Part shown: positions 18,083 to 27,697 of the stretch, piece after piece | How the letters are laid out: each line of letters begins with the position of its first letter | Position numbering within the stretch: the stretch's first letter is position 1 | Assembly: GCA_017935345.1 (NCBI GenBank) | Contig: JAGBHU010000044.1 | Coordinates: forward strand, 186,001-250,000 | Reading direction: 5' to 3' | DNA length: 64,000 bases | Origin: Coprococcus sp. | GTDB lineage: Bacteria; Bacillota; Clostridia; Lachnospirales; Lachnospiraceae | Notes under the pieces: generated by a model | The model's input: only the letters and a program-made list of their open reading frames with translations | What the model was told of the DNA's origin: nothing | The model's database searches: none | Position numbers and translations under genes: made by a program

Positions 18083-18150
18083 AGCAAGCGATTCGTAAAA
18101 CAATAGATATCATAGCAGCTTGCAAACGGCTGAATAGCGGCAAATAACAA
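18083..18150. repeat. half-copy of an intergenic inverted-repeat element
   Basis: The stretch GCAAGCGATTCGTAAAACAA followed by TAGATAT matches the loop and right arm of the element at 22262-22362 (GCAAGCGGTTCGCAAAACAA followed by TATATAT). A few further bases (GCAAACG, CTGAAT) also align. The left arm is not preserved. It ends 15 bp before tmcAL. Confidence 0.5.
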
Positions 18151-18164
18151 TGAGGTATTGATAG

Positions 18165-19400
18165 ATGAGTACGGTTGCAATTGTAAGTGAATATAATCCT
18201 TTTCACAACGGGCATAAATATCACCTTGAACGGGCATTGAAACTGTCCGGTGCGGATCATTCCATAGCAATTATGAGTGGCAATTTTCTTCAAAGAGGTA
18301 TACCTGCTTTAACAAATAAATATCATAGAGCTTATATGTCAACCGTATCCGGAGTAGATATGGTATTTGAACTGCCGTTTGTATATGCCACTGCAAGTGC
18401 CAGAGATTTTGCAACAGCAGCCGTTATCATGATGAACAAGCTGTCGGTTATTGACTATATATCATTCGGTGCAGAAACGGATGACCTTGAGGCGCTCTGT
18501 TTTATCGCAAATCTTATATCCGATGAACCGGAAGAAATCGGCAGACAGATTAAAATGCTTCATTCAAGTGGTCTGTCATATCCGGCATCAAGGCAGGAAG
18601 CTTATAAAAAATATCTGAATAATGATAAACTAACAGATATGATATCAAGCCCGAACAATATACTGGCTACAGAATATCTTGCCGCCCTTATAAAGACAAA
18701 TTCAAAAATAAAACCGATTATTGTAAAACGTAATGCGTCGGAATATAACAGCACAAATATCGCTTCGTCTATATGCTCTGCCACAGCCATCAGACAACAG
18801 TTTATAGAAAATACAGGTTCTGTGGAAATGCCTGCAAAAGTCGAAAAGGTTGTACCAAAACAGGTATTTTCCAGTATGAAGAAAGAATATCATGTTTCCT
18901 TTCCTGTTTTTGAAGATGATTTGAGTGCCGCACTCGCATATTCACGTATTATCGATGGTAACAATACTGAATTTGTCGATATGGATATTGATTTAATAAA
19001 CAGAATGAACAAAGTTCATTTGCAGACTTCATTTTCCGAACTGGCAGCTTCTTTGAAAACAAAAAATATAACCTTATCACATATTAACAGAGGGCTTCTC
19101 CACTATCTATTCAGACTGAACCCGGAAGCATACAGCTCTTTTAAGAAAAATGGATATATATATTATGCCAAGCTGCTGTCTCTTAGAAAAGAAGCATCTC
19201 ATATTTTGAAATGCATCAATAACAACGCTGATATTCCGGTTATTAATAAAACATCTGACGGTATGAAATTATTAGACAGTACAGGATATGATATGTTCCG
19301 ATATGATAACATGGCAACCACACTTTATAATCAATTCATTTACGAAAAATATGGTACGATTTTGCCAAATGATTATACAAGGAGCATAAGTATAATATAA
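18165..19400 (+). CDS. tmcAL: tRNA(Met) cytidine acetate ligase TmcAL
   Basis: The 411-residue protein starts with the nucleotidyltransferase fold EYNPFHNGHKYHL, whose HxGH motif (His14-His17) binds ATP. The GNFLQRG and GADHSIAIMSG segments also fit TmcAL (YlbM). The enzyme uses acetate and ATP to make N4-acetylcytidine at the wobble base of elongator tRNA-Met. It is followed by ylbJ, and coaD and rsmD are close; the same four genes form the ylbH-ylbI-ylbJ-ylbM neighbourhood of Bacillus. Confidence 0.9.
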   Translation: MSTVAIVSEYNPFHNGHKYHLERALKLSGADHSIAIMSGNFLQRGIPALTNKYHRAYMSTVSGVDMVFELPFVYATASARDFATAAVIMMNKLSVIDYISFGAETDDLEALCFIANLISDEPEEIGRQIKMLHSSGLSYPASRQEAYKKYLNNDKLTDMISSPNNILATEYLAALIKTNSKIKPIIVKRNASEYNSTNIASSICSATAIRQQFIENTGSVEMPAKVEKVVPKQVFSSMKKEYHVSFPVFEDDLSAALAYSRIIDGNNTEFVDMDIDLINRMNKVHLQTSFSELAASLKTKNITLSHINRGLLHYLFRLNPEAYSSFKKNGYIYYAKLLSLRKEASHILKCINNNADIPVINKTSDGMKLLDSTGYDMFRYDNMATTLYNQFIYEKYGTILPNDYTRSISII

Positions 19401-19423
19401 AAAGAAAAAGCATAGGATGAAAC

Positions 19424-20371
19424 ATGAAACAGTTTATGAAAATCCTATGCTTTATTATATTAATATTGTTTACATGTGTGAATTCAAAACTTGTAGTAAC
19501 CGGGGCTGCTGAAGGTCTGAAGGTCTGGTATAACAATCTTGTACCTGTTGTACTACCGTTTCTCCTTATCTCAGGTCTGTTTATGACGACTATTGATTTT
19601 GACAAAATATCCCACGGCATGTCCATATTGGTTCTTGCCATCTGCGGTATCTTATGCGGATATCCCGTAGGTGCCATTACTGCGGGACAACTATACAAAA
19701 ATAACGCAATTTCCTATAAAACCGCATGTGCACTCCTGCCATTATGCAACAATATCAGTCCAATGTTTTTGTATGGATATATTTATACACGATTTATGTC
19801 AAATACATATACGTTTTCTATGGTACTGCTATTCATATATGTACCTCAGCTCATCTATGCACTTTTTTATATTTTTACTTTTTCGTTGTGGGATAAGGTA
19901 AAATCAAATAGTAAAAATATCAACTACGATAAAAAGAGGCATTCCCCTAAAATCAATACAACTACAGATAACCTCTCACCCAACAGCAATTCGAATAAAG
20001 GCACTTCATCGATAAGTATGGTACTTGATCAATCCATACATACAATTACCATAATCGGTATTTACATCGTAATATTTTCCATCATTGATTGTGTACTTGT
20101 CAATAAAGTAAAGGGAAATATTTATATAGATATTCTTTCTTGTTTTCTCGAAATAACAAAAGGTTCAGAAAAGCTTTTCGATTTAACTATTTTGGGGAAT
20201 ATAAAAACAGCTCTGATTCTGTCGCTTACATCCTTTGGTGGTATCTCTGCGATATTCCAAAGTGTACATCTGCTTAAAGAATCAAAGCTGTCTCTCATTC
20301 ATTATGTATCAGGTAAACTAATATGTAGTATCATAACCTTCTTTTTTGTTTACATGGTATCCGGATTATGA
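19424..20371 (+). CDS. ylbJ: YlbJ-like sporulation membrane protein
   Basis: The 315-residue protein has about eight membrane segments and the nucleoside-recognition/Gate-type motifs of YlbJ (GLKVWYNNLVPVVLPFLL near residue 30; CGYPVGAITAGQL near residue 85). A hydrophilic insert of Asn, Ser and Lys occupies ~165-205. YlbJ is required for spore cortex formation in Bacillus. It starts 23 bp after tmcAL and its stop codon abuts the stop codon of the convergent coiled-coil gene without a single base between. Confidence 0.85.
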   Translation: MKQFMKILCFIILILFTCVNSKLVVTGAAEGLKVWYNNLVPVVLPFLLISGLFMTTIDFDKISHGMSILVLAICGILCGYPVGAITAGQLYKNNAISYKTACALLPLCNNISPMFLYGYIYTRFMSNTYTFSMVLLFIYVPQLIYALFYIFTFSLWDKVKSNSKNINYDKKRHSPKINTTTDNLSPNSNSNKGTSSISMVLDQSIHTITIIGIYIVIFSIIDCVLVNKVKGNIYIDILSCFLEITKGSEKLFDLTILGNIKTALILSLTSFGGISAIFQSVHLLKESKLSLIHYVSGKLICSIITFFFVYMVSGL

Positions 20372-21085
20372 TTAATCATCGAGGAAATCGTCATCATCAT
20401 CGTCATCAAAATCATCATCGGTATCGTCATCATCGTCGGAATACTCGGTCTTACCATATACATTATAATCCTGTTCATCGGTATCATCGTCATCCTCTGC
20501 CATATTCTCCGCAGACGGATTCACATTGCCATTAAGCGCACTAATACTTGCATTGATTTCAGCCATATTATCTGCCACAATTTCCGAATTGCTCTCTAAT
20601 GTTCTGATAAGATTTTCATAGTTTGATTTTTCGGCTTCAAGTGTAGCAGCAAGATAATTGCTGATTTCATTCAATTTATCCTTTGTATAATACATGGAGC
20701 CAAGTCTGACTTCATTTGCCTCTGCATTTGCTTCATATATAATCTGTTCAGCCTGACTTCTTGCCATCTCAAGAATTTCGTTTGCTCTGATATTTGCAAG
20801 CTCAACAATCTGACTCTGATCTACAAGTCTGTTTGCCTCTGCTACGGACTCTGTTATAATAGAGTCGGCTCTGGTTCTGGCATCAGCAAGTATCGCTTCC
20901 TTGTTACGCATAATCTTCTTACATCTTTCGATTTCGTTAGGAAGCTTAAGTTTAAGCTCATTCAGCATCTGGTCCAAATCTTCCTTAGGAACAATAATTT
21001 TACTTGATGATAATGGCTGATACTTACAGTTATCTATAAAAATCTCAATCTCACTAATCATTTCCTCGATACCTTTTTTTGCCAT
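20372..21085 (-). CDS. coiled-coil protein with poly-aspartate tail
   Basis: A 237-residue soluble protein. Residues ~65-135 form an Ala/Glu/Arg-rich coiled coil resembling DivIVA or V-ATPase subunit-H-like proteins (RADSIITESVAEANRL, SQAEQIIYEANAEANEV). The last 45 residues are almost only Asp, Glu and a few Tyr/Thr. Proteins of this kind commonly sit next to coaD in Lachnospiraceae. The function is not known to me; scaffolding near the membrane is a guess. It follows coaD by 20 bp. Confidence 0.75.
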   Translation of the reverse strand: MAKKGIEEMISEIEIFIDNCKYQPLSSSKIIVPKEDLDQMLNELKLKLPNEIERCKKIMRNKEAILADARTRADSIITESVAEANRLVDQSQIVELANIRANEILEMARSQAEQIIYEANAEANEVRLGSMYYTKDKLNEISNYLAATLEAEKSNYENLIRTLESNSEIVADNMAEINASISALNGNVNPSAENMAEDDDDTDEQDYNVYGKTEYSDDDDDTDDDFDDDDDDDFLDD

Positions 21086-21105
21086 ATTGTTTTTCCTCCT
21101 ATTGA

Positions 21106-21591
21106 TTACTTATCTATATTCATCTTATTCTTTAATGCGCTTGAAACATACTCCGGAACAAGTTCACTTACATCAACCCCATAACTTGCATATTCCTTTA
21201 CAATGCTTGAACTAAGATACGAATATTCAATGTTGGTAGTCAAGAAAACCGTATCTATCTCCGGTGCAATCTTTCTGTTGCTTTGAGCCATCTGAAGTTC
21301 ATATTCAAAATCAGTAACAGCACGAAGTCCTCTTACGATAACCTTTATGTCATTCTGTCTGGCAAATTCAACCAACAAGCCATCAAAGCTGACGGCCCTT
21401 GCGTTGGGGATATCCGAAATTACTTCATTCAACATATTAACACGTTCTTCCAAAGAAAACAATGGAGATTTTAAAGTATTATTTAAAACACCTATGATTA
21501 CTTCATCAAACATCGCTGCTGACCTTTTAATAATATCCAAATGTCCTAAAGTAACAGGGTCAAAGCTTCCCGGATATATTGCTCTGCTCAT
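21106..21591 (-). CDS. coaD: phosphopantetheine adenylyltransferase
   Basis: The 161-residue protein has [15 protein letters not shown] with the TxGH motif, and the C-terminal [14 protein letters not shown] motif. It transfers AMP to 4'-phosphopantetheine in coenzyme A synthesis. Its ATG overlaps the rsmD stop codon as ATGA, so translation is coupled. Confidence 0.97.
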   Translation of the reverse strand: MSRAIYPGSFDPVTLGHLDIIKRSAAMFDEVIIGVLNNTLKSPLFSLEERVNMLNEVISDIPNARAVSFDGLLVEFARQNDIKVIVRGLRAVTDFEYELQMAQSNRKIAPEIDTVFLTTNIEYSYLSSSIVKEYASYGVDVSELVPEYVSSALKNKMNIDK

Positions 21592-22148
21592 ATCTGTCTC
21601 CTATATAAAAAAGTATGTTTATTCGTCTTATATTTTTTTACCTTATACACTTCGAAACCAAGCTTATCCGCATATTCATAGTCTGTATTCAAATCAGATT
21701 CTATAATGATCGTGGTATCACTATCAATAACCGAAGAATTGGCAAGTCTCATTAAAACGCGCTGTTCGAGAAGTCTGCCATACGGGGGGTCCATAAATAC
21801 AATATCAAATTGTACGCCATTTCTTTCCAGCCTGTCAATTGATGATACAGCATCTCCCGCTATCACTACCGCTTTCCTGTCCAAATGGGTAAACTTCAAA
21901 TTTCTGTTAATACAATCCACAGCTTTTTTATTTTGTTCCACAAGATATGCGGAATCTGCACCTCTGCTTAGCGCTTCTATCGCAATTCCGCCGCTGCCAC
22001 TAAATAAATCAAGAAAAGTACATCCTGCAAGTTCAGGATTTATCATGTTAAATAATGTTTCCTTGATTCTGTCAGTAGTCGGTCTTGTATCCATGGAATC
22101 AATTGTTTCAAGTTTTAAACTTCTGGCAGTACCTGCAATAACTCTCAT
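21588..22148 (-). CDS. rsmD: 16S rRNA (guanine-966-N2)-methyltransferase
   Basis: The 186-residue SAM-dependent enzyme has the motif [19 protein letters not shown] and the catalytic DPPY (FMDPPYGR). The [16 protein letters not shown] stretch is diagnostic of RsmD. It methylates G966 in the 30S P-site region. The order rsmD-coaD is conserved in Firmicutes. Confidence 0.95.
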   Translation of the reverse strand: MRVIAGTARSLKLETIDSMDTRPTTDRIKETLFNMINPELAGCTFLDLFSGSGGIAIEALSRGADSAYLVEQNKKAVDCINRNLKFTHLDRKAVVIAGDAVSSIDRLERNGVQFDIVFMDPPYGRLLEQRVLMRLANSSVIDSDTTIIIESDLNTDYEYADKLGFEVYKVKKYKTNKHTFLYRRQI

Positions 22149-22261
22149 ATGACACCACCTTATTTTCCAAGCTTTTGTATGTAAAAAAACACATAGTATA
22201 TTTTATATAAATCAAGCATTTTGTCAACTGAAACCTAATTAAAAATAATTAAATATTGTAA

Positions 22262-22362
22262 TTCACTCATTTACCGCCTGTTGTCTTATATATATTGTTT
22301 TACAAAGCGCAAGCGGTTCGCAAAACAATATATATAAGACAACAGGCAGCAAACGAGTGAAT
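22262..22362. repeat. long intergenic inverted repeat (26-bp perfect arms)
   Basis: A perfect 26-bp inverted repeat occupies 22276-22301 and 22322-22347; each arm begins or ends with GCCTG/CAGGC. Around it, ATTCACTC (22261-22268) pairs with GAGTGAAT (22355-22362). The 20-nt loop reads acaaagcgcaagcggttcgc. Loop and arms align with the element at 43313-43386 and, in part, 18083-18150. It lies 14 bp after the cellulase stop codon and could also act as a transcription stop for it. Confidence 0.8.
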
Positions 22363-22375
22363 GAATATATCCGTT

Positions 22376-23947
22376 TTACTTACCGCTGATTTTCTTTTTA
22401 ATATATTGTCCGGTTTCAGAAAGTTCTTCATCACTCCAGCCACTTATTTTGTCGCAGGATGACTGAATAAGTGATGCGGTCTCTTCCTTGTTTGACAGAC
22501 TCCATGACGCATAGCTGAGATTTTTGTCTGAAATAAGCTCAAACCATTTATCAGCCTCATCATAATCGATGGCTCCGTTTCCGGATGCATCACATATGCT
22601 GAACTCGCTGATGAAAACAGGAAGTCCTGCTTCAAGAGCAGTCTCGACTTTATTTCTGATTTCCTGTTTATGCGTTGCCGCATAAAAATGAACGGCATAT
22701 ATGATATTATCATATCCTGTTATAGGGTCTTCGGCAGCAATATCCACATCCTGAGACCATGTTGGTGTTCCTACTATTATAATTGCATCCTTATCGTACT
22801 CTCTTATGATAGGAATAATGGTCTCTGCATATGTCTTAACTTCCTGCCAACTCGTACCGCCATTTGGCTCGTTACATATCTCATATATAACATTCTCATA
22901 ATCTTTATATTTTTCCGATACGGTTTTAAAAAATTCTTTTGAATCCTCTATATGAATATTTGGATTGTTATCGCTCAATATATGCCAGTCAACGATAACA
23001 TACATACCCAGCTCTGTTGCAGCATTAACACCCGTATCAAGCAAATCAAGAATTTCTTTTTTGTCTCCACCGCTGCAATATCCATAGCTGTCTCCGGTAT
23101 CGGTGTACATTGCAAGACGTATCAGATTTGCACCCCATTCATCTCTTAATGTTTTTAATGTTTCTGAATTGATGTAATCAGGAAACCATGTTATACCATG
23201 TGTACTACATCCCTTAAGCTGATATGCTTTTCCGTCTTTGTCCACAATCCCGGTCTCCTTAACGCTTAGCTTTCCATGATTAGAAACAGGTGTGCCATCC
23301 TCCGAAGATACAATTTCGGATTTATCCGTGGTCTCTTCTGTCGTTTTTTCTTCTTCCTTCTGTGTCTGTGCTTCCAAATCAGCTTTACTGTATTCATTTC
23401 CACCAATATACAATATGTAATCACTTACCGTCAGGTCTGCTATGGATATATTATAACCAAAATTAACATTACCCTTAGCCGGTATCTCTGTGTTATAATC
23501 AACCGGCGTAATCGTCAGCACATTTCCCGATATTTTTTTATCGCCGCTCCATATATTATCTATTGTTACATCTGCATTATAAATAATATCAAGTTTCCAA
23601 TCTTTTACAGTTGTCTGTGTATTATTATATATCATAATATTTTCTGTAGCACATTTCTTGCCATTGCTTTCCCATGAGCTTGCCTGACTGATCTCTACTT
23701 TATAATCAGAATTGCTCTTCTCCTGTTCAGCTTTTTGCTCGGTTGATTTTTCTTCAGTCGTTTTTTCTTCCTCTGTCTGTTTTGTGTCCTCGTCTGATGT
23801 AGTCGTTTCATTTGAAGTTATTTCCGTATCATCAGAAGAATGATTCTCATCATTACTGTTTTTAATAAGAAATATCGACAAAATCACTATTACTATCAGT
23901 AATATACCTATTATGATACTCATTATAAGCGTTTTTTTATTTTTCAT
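22376..23947 (-). CDS. membrane-anchored GH5 endoglucanase with CBM2-like module
   Basis: The 523-residue protein has an N-terminal membrane anchor (residues ~7-29), a Thr/Glu/Ser-rich linker, a CBM2-like domain (~81-186: DWKLDI, IWSG, PVDYN, GYN), a second acidic linker and a GH5 catalytic barrel (~224-515). The acid/base Glu360 lies in ICNEP and the nucleophile Glu448 in FISEF. GH5 enzymes of this type cut beta-1,4-glucans; the anchor keeps the enzyme on the outer face of the membrane. The anchor lacks a clear cleavage site or lipobox. Together with the cytosolic GH94 enzyme it fits extracellular glucan cleavage followed by phosphorolysis of imported oligosaccharides. Confidence 0.9.
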   Translation of the reverse strand: MKNKKTLIMSIIIGILLIVIVILSIFLIKNSNDENHSSDDTEITSNETTTSDEDTKQTEEEKTTEEKSTEQKAEQEKSNSDYKVEISQASSWESNGKKCATENIMIYNNTQTTVKDWKLDIIYNADVTIDNIWSGDKKISGNVLTITPVDYNTEIPAKGNVNFGYNISIADLTVSDYILYIGGNEYSKADLEAQTQKEEEKTTEETTDKSEIVSSEDGTPVSNHGKLSVKETGIVDKDGKAYQLKGCSTHGITWFPDYINSETLKTLRDEWGANLIRLAMYTDTGDSYGYCSGGDKKEILDLLDTGVNAATELGMYVIVDWHILSDNNPNIHIEDSKEFFKTVSEKYKDYENVIYEICNEPNGGTSWQEVKTYAETIIPIIREYDKDAIIIVGTPTWSQDVDIAAEDPITGYDNIIYAVHFYAATHKQEIRNKVETALEAGLPVFISEFSICDASGNGAIDYDEADKWFELISDKNLSYASWSLSNKEETASLIQSSCDKISGWSDEELSETGQYIKKKISGK

Positions 23948-24048
23948 TTCTTTTCTCCTTTATCTTATATTGTTTATTACTTTACAGCATTTTAGTATAA
24001 TTTTCAATTTATAGATATTATTTTCAGTGTATTATATTTTGAAAATCA

Positions 24049-24055
24049 CATACTA
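24049..24055 (+). promoter_or_regulatory. candidate sigma-G type -10 box for the spore protein gene
   Basis: CATACTA matches the forespore -10 consensus (CATAMTA). A weak -35 (GTGTAT) lies about 17 bp upstream. The -35 is poor, so this is tentative, but a forespore promoter is expected for this gene class. Confidence 0.4.
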
Positions 24056-24106
24056 AGAGTGTAACAAGAAACAAAAATTGTTGCAATAAAAAAAGGGGGA
24101 TTTATC

Positions 24107-24304
24107 ATGAGCAGAAATTCTAGCAGTGTTCCAGAAGCTAAAAGTGCTCTGGACAAATTCAAGTATGAGGTTGCAAACGAGCTTGGTGTACCATTAAAGA
24201 AGGGTTACAATGGTGACCTTACTGCATATCAGAATGGTTCTGTAGGCGGTTATATGGTAAAAAAGATGATTGAGGCTCAGGAAAAGGAAATGGCCGGTAA
24301 GTAA
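24107..24304 (+). CDS. alpha/beta-type small acid-soluble spore protein
   Basis: The 65-residue protein has the two signatures of alpha/beta SASPs: KFKYEVANELGVPL, which holds the germination-protease cleavage region, and a C-terminal NGSVGGYMVKKMIEAQ helix. These proteins coat spore DNA in an A-like form and are degraded at germination. A strong AGGGGG ribosome site precedes the ATG. It is a single-gene unit. Its presence is direct evidence that the organism encodes spore-formation functions. Confidence 0.93.
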   Translation: MSRNSSSVPEAKSALDKFKYEVANELGVPLKKGYNGDLTAYQNGSVGGYMVKKMIEAQEKEMAGK

Positions 24305-24324
24305 TCATTACCAACGGAAATGAA

Positions 24325-24366
24325 GAAGAGTCAAACCAGCTGATAATTCAACTGATTTGGCTCTTC
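24325..24366. terminator. hairpin between the spore protein and the convergent membrane protein gene
   Basis: GAAGAGTCAAACCAG (24325-24339) pairs with CTGATTTGGCTCTTC (24352-24366) with two mismatched positions. It overlaps the last codons of the convergent gene and has only a weak T-rich run on the plus side. Confidence 0.35.
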
Positions 24367-25571
24367 ATCTCTTTGATTAATTTTCTATCTACCTGTCTGC
24401 CTCCATATCTTACAGAAGAATACAGTTTCGTCACCTCTTCAGCATCAACCAAATGACGCTCGTATAGTTCCCGCTTTATTTCATCACATGTTAAATAACG
24501 ATTGATATCTTCTTCATACATATGACTTTTTACATAATCCTTATACATTTTTCTGAAATAATCTTCTTTGGAATGTATGATACTTTTTCTTTTTTGAATA
24601 TTGATTTTCTCCTCCGCAACCGGAATATCCTGCAAACACTCTACCACATCATTATGGTATACTCTTGCCTCCAAAAGCTTTGCCAGTACAACTCTCAAAA
24701 TTTTATATAACAAATATAACAACAATATAACAAGCAAAACGGCAAATAAGATAAAAAAGATTGTTCCGGTTTCATTCTCTGAAAAAGACGTGTTTACAGC
24801 CTCTTTTGTTTCCTCGTATATACCTGTCTGTCTTGCGCCGCCACTCAATAATTTGGATAGAATCGTCCAAAACAAAATCATGCACCCAAAAATAACTTTC
24901 AAAATCATCAGCGCAATATTTTCTATATATGAAAATCCGTCCTTATAATCAAATAAATTGCCTGCCAGCATCAAAACGATGATTCCCATGATGATAAAAG
25001 CAACAATTTTTGTATTTGCATTGATGATGGTTTTAATCGGAACGCCTGATACATCAGCAGTGCATCTGATATATTTTAGCACGCCCTCCAGATATATCAT
25101 GACAAGTGTGATTGCCAACAATAAAACGACTGAATAGTGAACTCTGACCATCATATATTCACTTCCAACTGCCGCTCCAAATATGTAGAACAAAAAGCTA
25201 ATCAGAATAGTCGGCCAAGGCACACCATCCATAGGCTTTAATACTGACATTCTTTTTGCATAAGCATACGATTCAGGCAACAGATAAGACAACACAATGA
25301 TCATCAGGCTTACTCTTATAACAGCATGAAATGGAATTGCTGCCGTGACAACTGCCATAATCATATGACAAACACATAATATCAGATAGTTTGCAGCAGT
25401 TTCCCTAATCATGTAGGAACATATAAATATGACACCAAGAACCGGAAGCATAAAAATATCAGGCTGTTTTTTTGCAAATATAACCATGATAAACAAAAGC
25501 AATAAATATGCAAAGATTGTTTCATATGCACATTTTGCTGCTCTTCTTGCAAATTCAATTTTATGTTTCAT
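24348..25571 (-). CDS. polytopic membrane protein of a MoxR/DUF58 cluster
   Basis: A 407-residue protein with about nine membrane segments in the first 300 residues and a charged cytosolic tail of ~110 residues. I start it at 25571, nine bases after GGAGG and inside the end of the DUF58 gene (11-bp overlap). Third genes of MoxR/DUF58 clusters are often DUF4129 or transglutaminase membrane proteins. The tail (SKEDYFRKMYKDYVKS) loosely recalls DUF4129, but I see no transglutaminase Cys-His-Asp motif. Function unknown. Confidence 0.7.
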   Translation of the reverse strand: MKHKIEFARRAAKCAYETIFAYLLLLFIMVIFAKKQPDIFMLPVLGVIFICSYMIRETAANYLILCVCHMIMAVVTAAIPFHAVIRVSLMIIVLSYLLPESYAYAKRMSVLKPMDGVPWPTILISFLFYIFGAAVGSEYMMVRVHYSVVLLLAITLVMIYLEGVLKYIRCTADVSGVPIKTIINANTKIVAFIIMGIIVLMLAGNLFDYKDGFSYIENIALMILKVIFGCMILFWTILSKLLSGGARQTGIYEETKEAVNTSFSENETGTIFFILFAVLLVILLLYLLYKILRVVLAKLLEARVYHNDVVECLQDIPVAEEKINIQKRKSIIHSKEDYFRKMYKDYVKSHMYEEDINRYLTCDEIKRELYERHLVDAEEVTKLYSSVRYGGRQVDRKLIKEMKSQIS

Positions 25572-26682
25572 TGAAAGCCACCTCCATACCATGAATATAG
25601 CTCCGTACATTTTCAAACCCTGATATATCAAAATAAGGGGTAATCATATGAACCGATATCCCATTTTCTGCAAGATAATCAAGCTTCAGCAATAAATCAT
25701 CTTTATAATATGGAGAAAATATTATATATGTAATACTTTTGTCCATATTTGAAATCTCTTTATCAAGTATTTGAAAAAAGGAATCAAGTCCCTCATTGTT
25801 CCCAAGTCTTGCAAGATATTTGTCAATGAAGACCATGTGCTCAGACGTTGCTCCATAGTCTGTTTCTTCAATTTCACCTGTAATACAGTCCGGGGCATTT
25901 GCAGACACGGAAACAGGAAGCTTACGGTCAATAAAATACTCCGCCGTACTACCTGCCATTTCAATACACATCTCATTCAGATATTCAGGTTTTATCATAT
26001 TATTGGTTTCATAATTGATAAGTATCTTTATCTTTTGCTCAGACGAGTAATGATATATATTTACCATCAGCTCACCTGTTTTTGCACTGCTCTTCCAGTT
26101 GATTCTTCTCATACTGTCTGAGGTGGTATATTCCCTTATTCCGCCAAACATATACGGGTCTTCCACTGTTCCATATCTCACAGGCAATTCACCATATACT
26201 GTACTAAATATCGCAGAAAGCTCCTCAACATATCTGCGTGAAGGAAATACATAAAAATAAGAGTCATTTTCTTTTACGGCAGCAAAACGCTTTGACATGA
26301 AAAAATCCATAGCAACAATATTGACACCGGAAATTCCATAATAACCTCTTTTACTCGTACGAAATGTCAGCCTCCTTGTTATCTTTTGATATGCTTGTAC
26401 GGAGAATACATCATTTCTATGATAATAATCTGTAATATTTGAATTTTCCGTGTCAGAAAAAATAAATGTCCTTGATGTTTTGAATTTCACATGAAAAGCT
26501 GTAAGCGGCAATCTTTTTGCATTGCTGATGACCTCTGTAATACAAGCTGTTTCACCTGTTCTTACAAAGGGTCTGTCAAAAAAAATATCCACGTCAAGGC
26601 CTTCATTCCAATAACGTCTATAGATTTTCTGCTGAATAATAAATATGATGATACAGATTGAAACAGCAACAATAATTTCCAT
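25561..26682 (-). CDS. DUF58 domain protein
   Basis: The 373-residue protein has one N-terminal membrane segment, a beta-rich domain, and the DUF58 core FGGIREYTTSDSMRRINWKSSAKTG split across residues ~178-202. The rest resembles a von Willebrand factor A fold without a clear MIDAS. DUF58 proteins are partners of MoxR ATPases, probably in maturation or insertion of surface or metal-dependent complexes. Its start abuts the moxR stop codon. Confidence 0.85.
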   Translation of the reverse strand: MEIIVAVSICIIIFIIQQKIYRRYWNEGLDVDIFFDRPFVRTGETACITEVISNAKRLPLTAFHVKFKTSRTFIFSDTENSNITDYYHRNDVFSVQAYQKITRRLTFRTSKRGYYGISGVNIVAMDFFMSKRFAAVKENDSYFYVFPSRRYVEELSAIFSTVYGELPVRYGTVEDPYMFGGIREYTTSDSMRRINWKSSAKTGELMVNIYHYSSEQKIKILINYETNNMIKPEYLNEMCIEMAGSTAEYFIDRKLPVSVSANAPDCITGEIEETDYGATSEHMVFIDKYLARLGNNEGLDSFFQILDKEISNMDKSITYIIFSPYYKDDLLLKLDYLAENGISVHMITPYFDISGFENVRSYIHGMEVAFNET

Positions 26683-27648
26683 CTACTTCTCCCAGTTTTC
26701 CACAGGAACTTCCACCTTTGCAATAATTTCTTCCAAAGCAGTTTTCATTCTGTCAGTATCACGATATCCGCCTGCACCGGTTACTCTATGGGATAGAACA
26801 AAAGGCGCAAGATATTTTACATCATCAGGAGAAACATAATCTCTGCCTGAAACAGCGGCATAAGCCTGTGAAATTCTAAGTAATGACAAAATGCTTCTGT
26901 TACTTGCCCCTACCGCAAGCCTGCTTGCTGAATTTGTAGCCAAGGCAATGTCTGCCATATATTCCCTCACACAAGTATGGACAAAAACCTGCCTGATAAG
27001 CTTTCTCATTTTTAAAAATTCCTGTTTTGATATACAGCTCTTTATATTGTCTGCCGGATTATCTTCAATAAATCTATCGATAATCCCCAGTAATACCGCT
27101 TTATTACTTTCTGTCATCGATATTTTCATTGCAAATCTGTCAAGCTGTGCCTCAGGAAGCGGAAATGTACCTGTCGTTTCCATGCGGTTTTCAGTTGCAA
27201 TAACAAAAAAAGGTTCCTCCAAAATATAAGAAACACCATCGATTGTAACCTGATGCTCTTCCATACATTCAAGCAGACTGGACTGCGTTCTTGGAGTTCC
27301 TCTGTTTATTTCATCAGCAAGTAAAATATTCGTAAATACAGGCCCTTTTACAAGCTGAAACTCCGAGGTTTTACGATTATAAATGTTCAGTCCCGTTATA
27401 TCCGACGGCATAAGGTCAGGTGTAAACTGTACTCTTTTAAAGGTCATCTCCATACTATTTGCCATCGTCTTTGCCATCGTGGTTTTACCTGTACCGGGTC
27501 TGTCTTCGATAAGCAAATGTCCACCCGACAACATAGCTGTCACGACAAGCCTGATTGTTTCCTCCTGTCCTACCATAACACGGGAAATATTTTCAATTAA
27601 TTTCCGGGCAAATATGCTTATATTTTTTATTTCCTTATCATCCTTCAT
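26683..27648 (-). CDS. MoxR-family AAA+ ATPase
   Basis: The 321-residue protein has Walker A (EDRPGTGKTTMAK, ~59-71), Walker B (LLADEINRGTPR), and the sensor motif FVIATENRMETTGTFPLPEAQLDRFAM typical of MoxR. These ATPases act as chaperones for VWA/DUF58-type partners. It is first in a three-gene unit with the DUF58 and membrane proteins, which overlap or abut. The start follows AAAGGGGATT. Confidence 0.92.
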   Translation of the reverse strand: MKDDKEIKNISIFARKLIENISRVMVGQEETIRLVVTAMLSGGHLLIEDRPGTGKTTMAKTMANSMEMTFKRVQFTPDLMPSDITGLNIYNRKTSEFQLVKGPVFTNILLADEINRGTPRTQSSLLECMEEHQVTIDGVSYILEEPFFVIATENRMETTGTFPLPEAQLDRFAMKISMTESNKAVLLGIIDRFIEDNPADNIKSCISKQEFLKMRKLIRQVFVHTCVREYMADIALATNSASRLAVGASNRSILSLLRISQAYAAVSGRDYVSPDDVKYLAPFVLSHRVTGAGGYRDTDRMKTALEEIIAKVEVPVENWEK

Positions 27649-27697
27649 AAAAAAATAATCCCCTTTTATCCAAAAAGTCTATCTGTCATATAACAAG

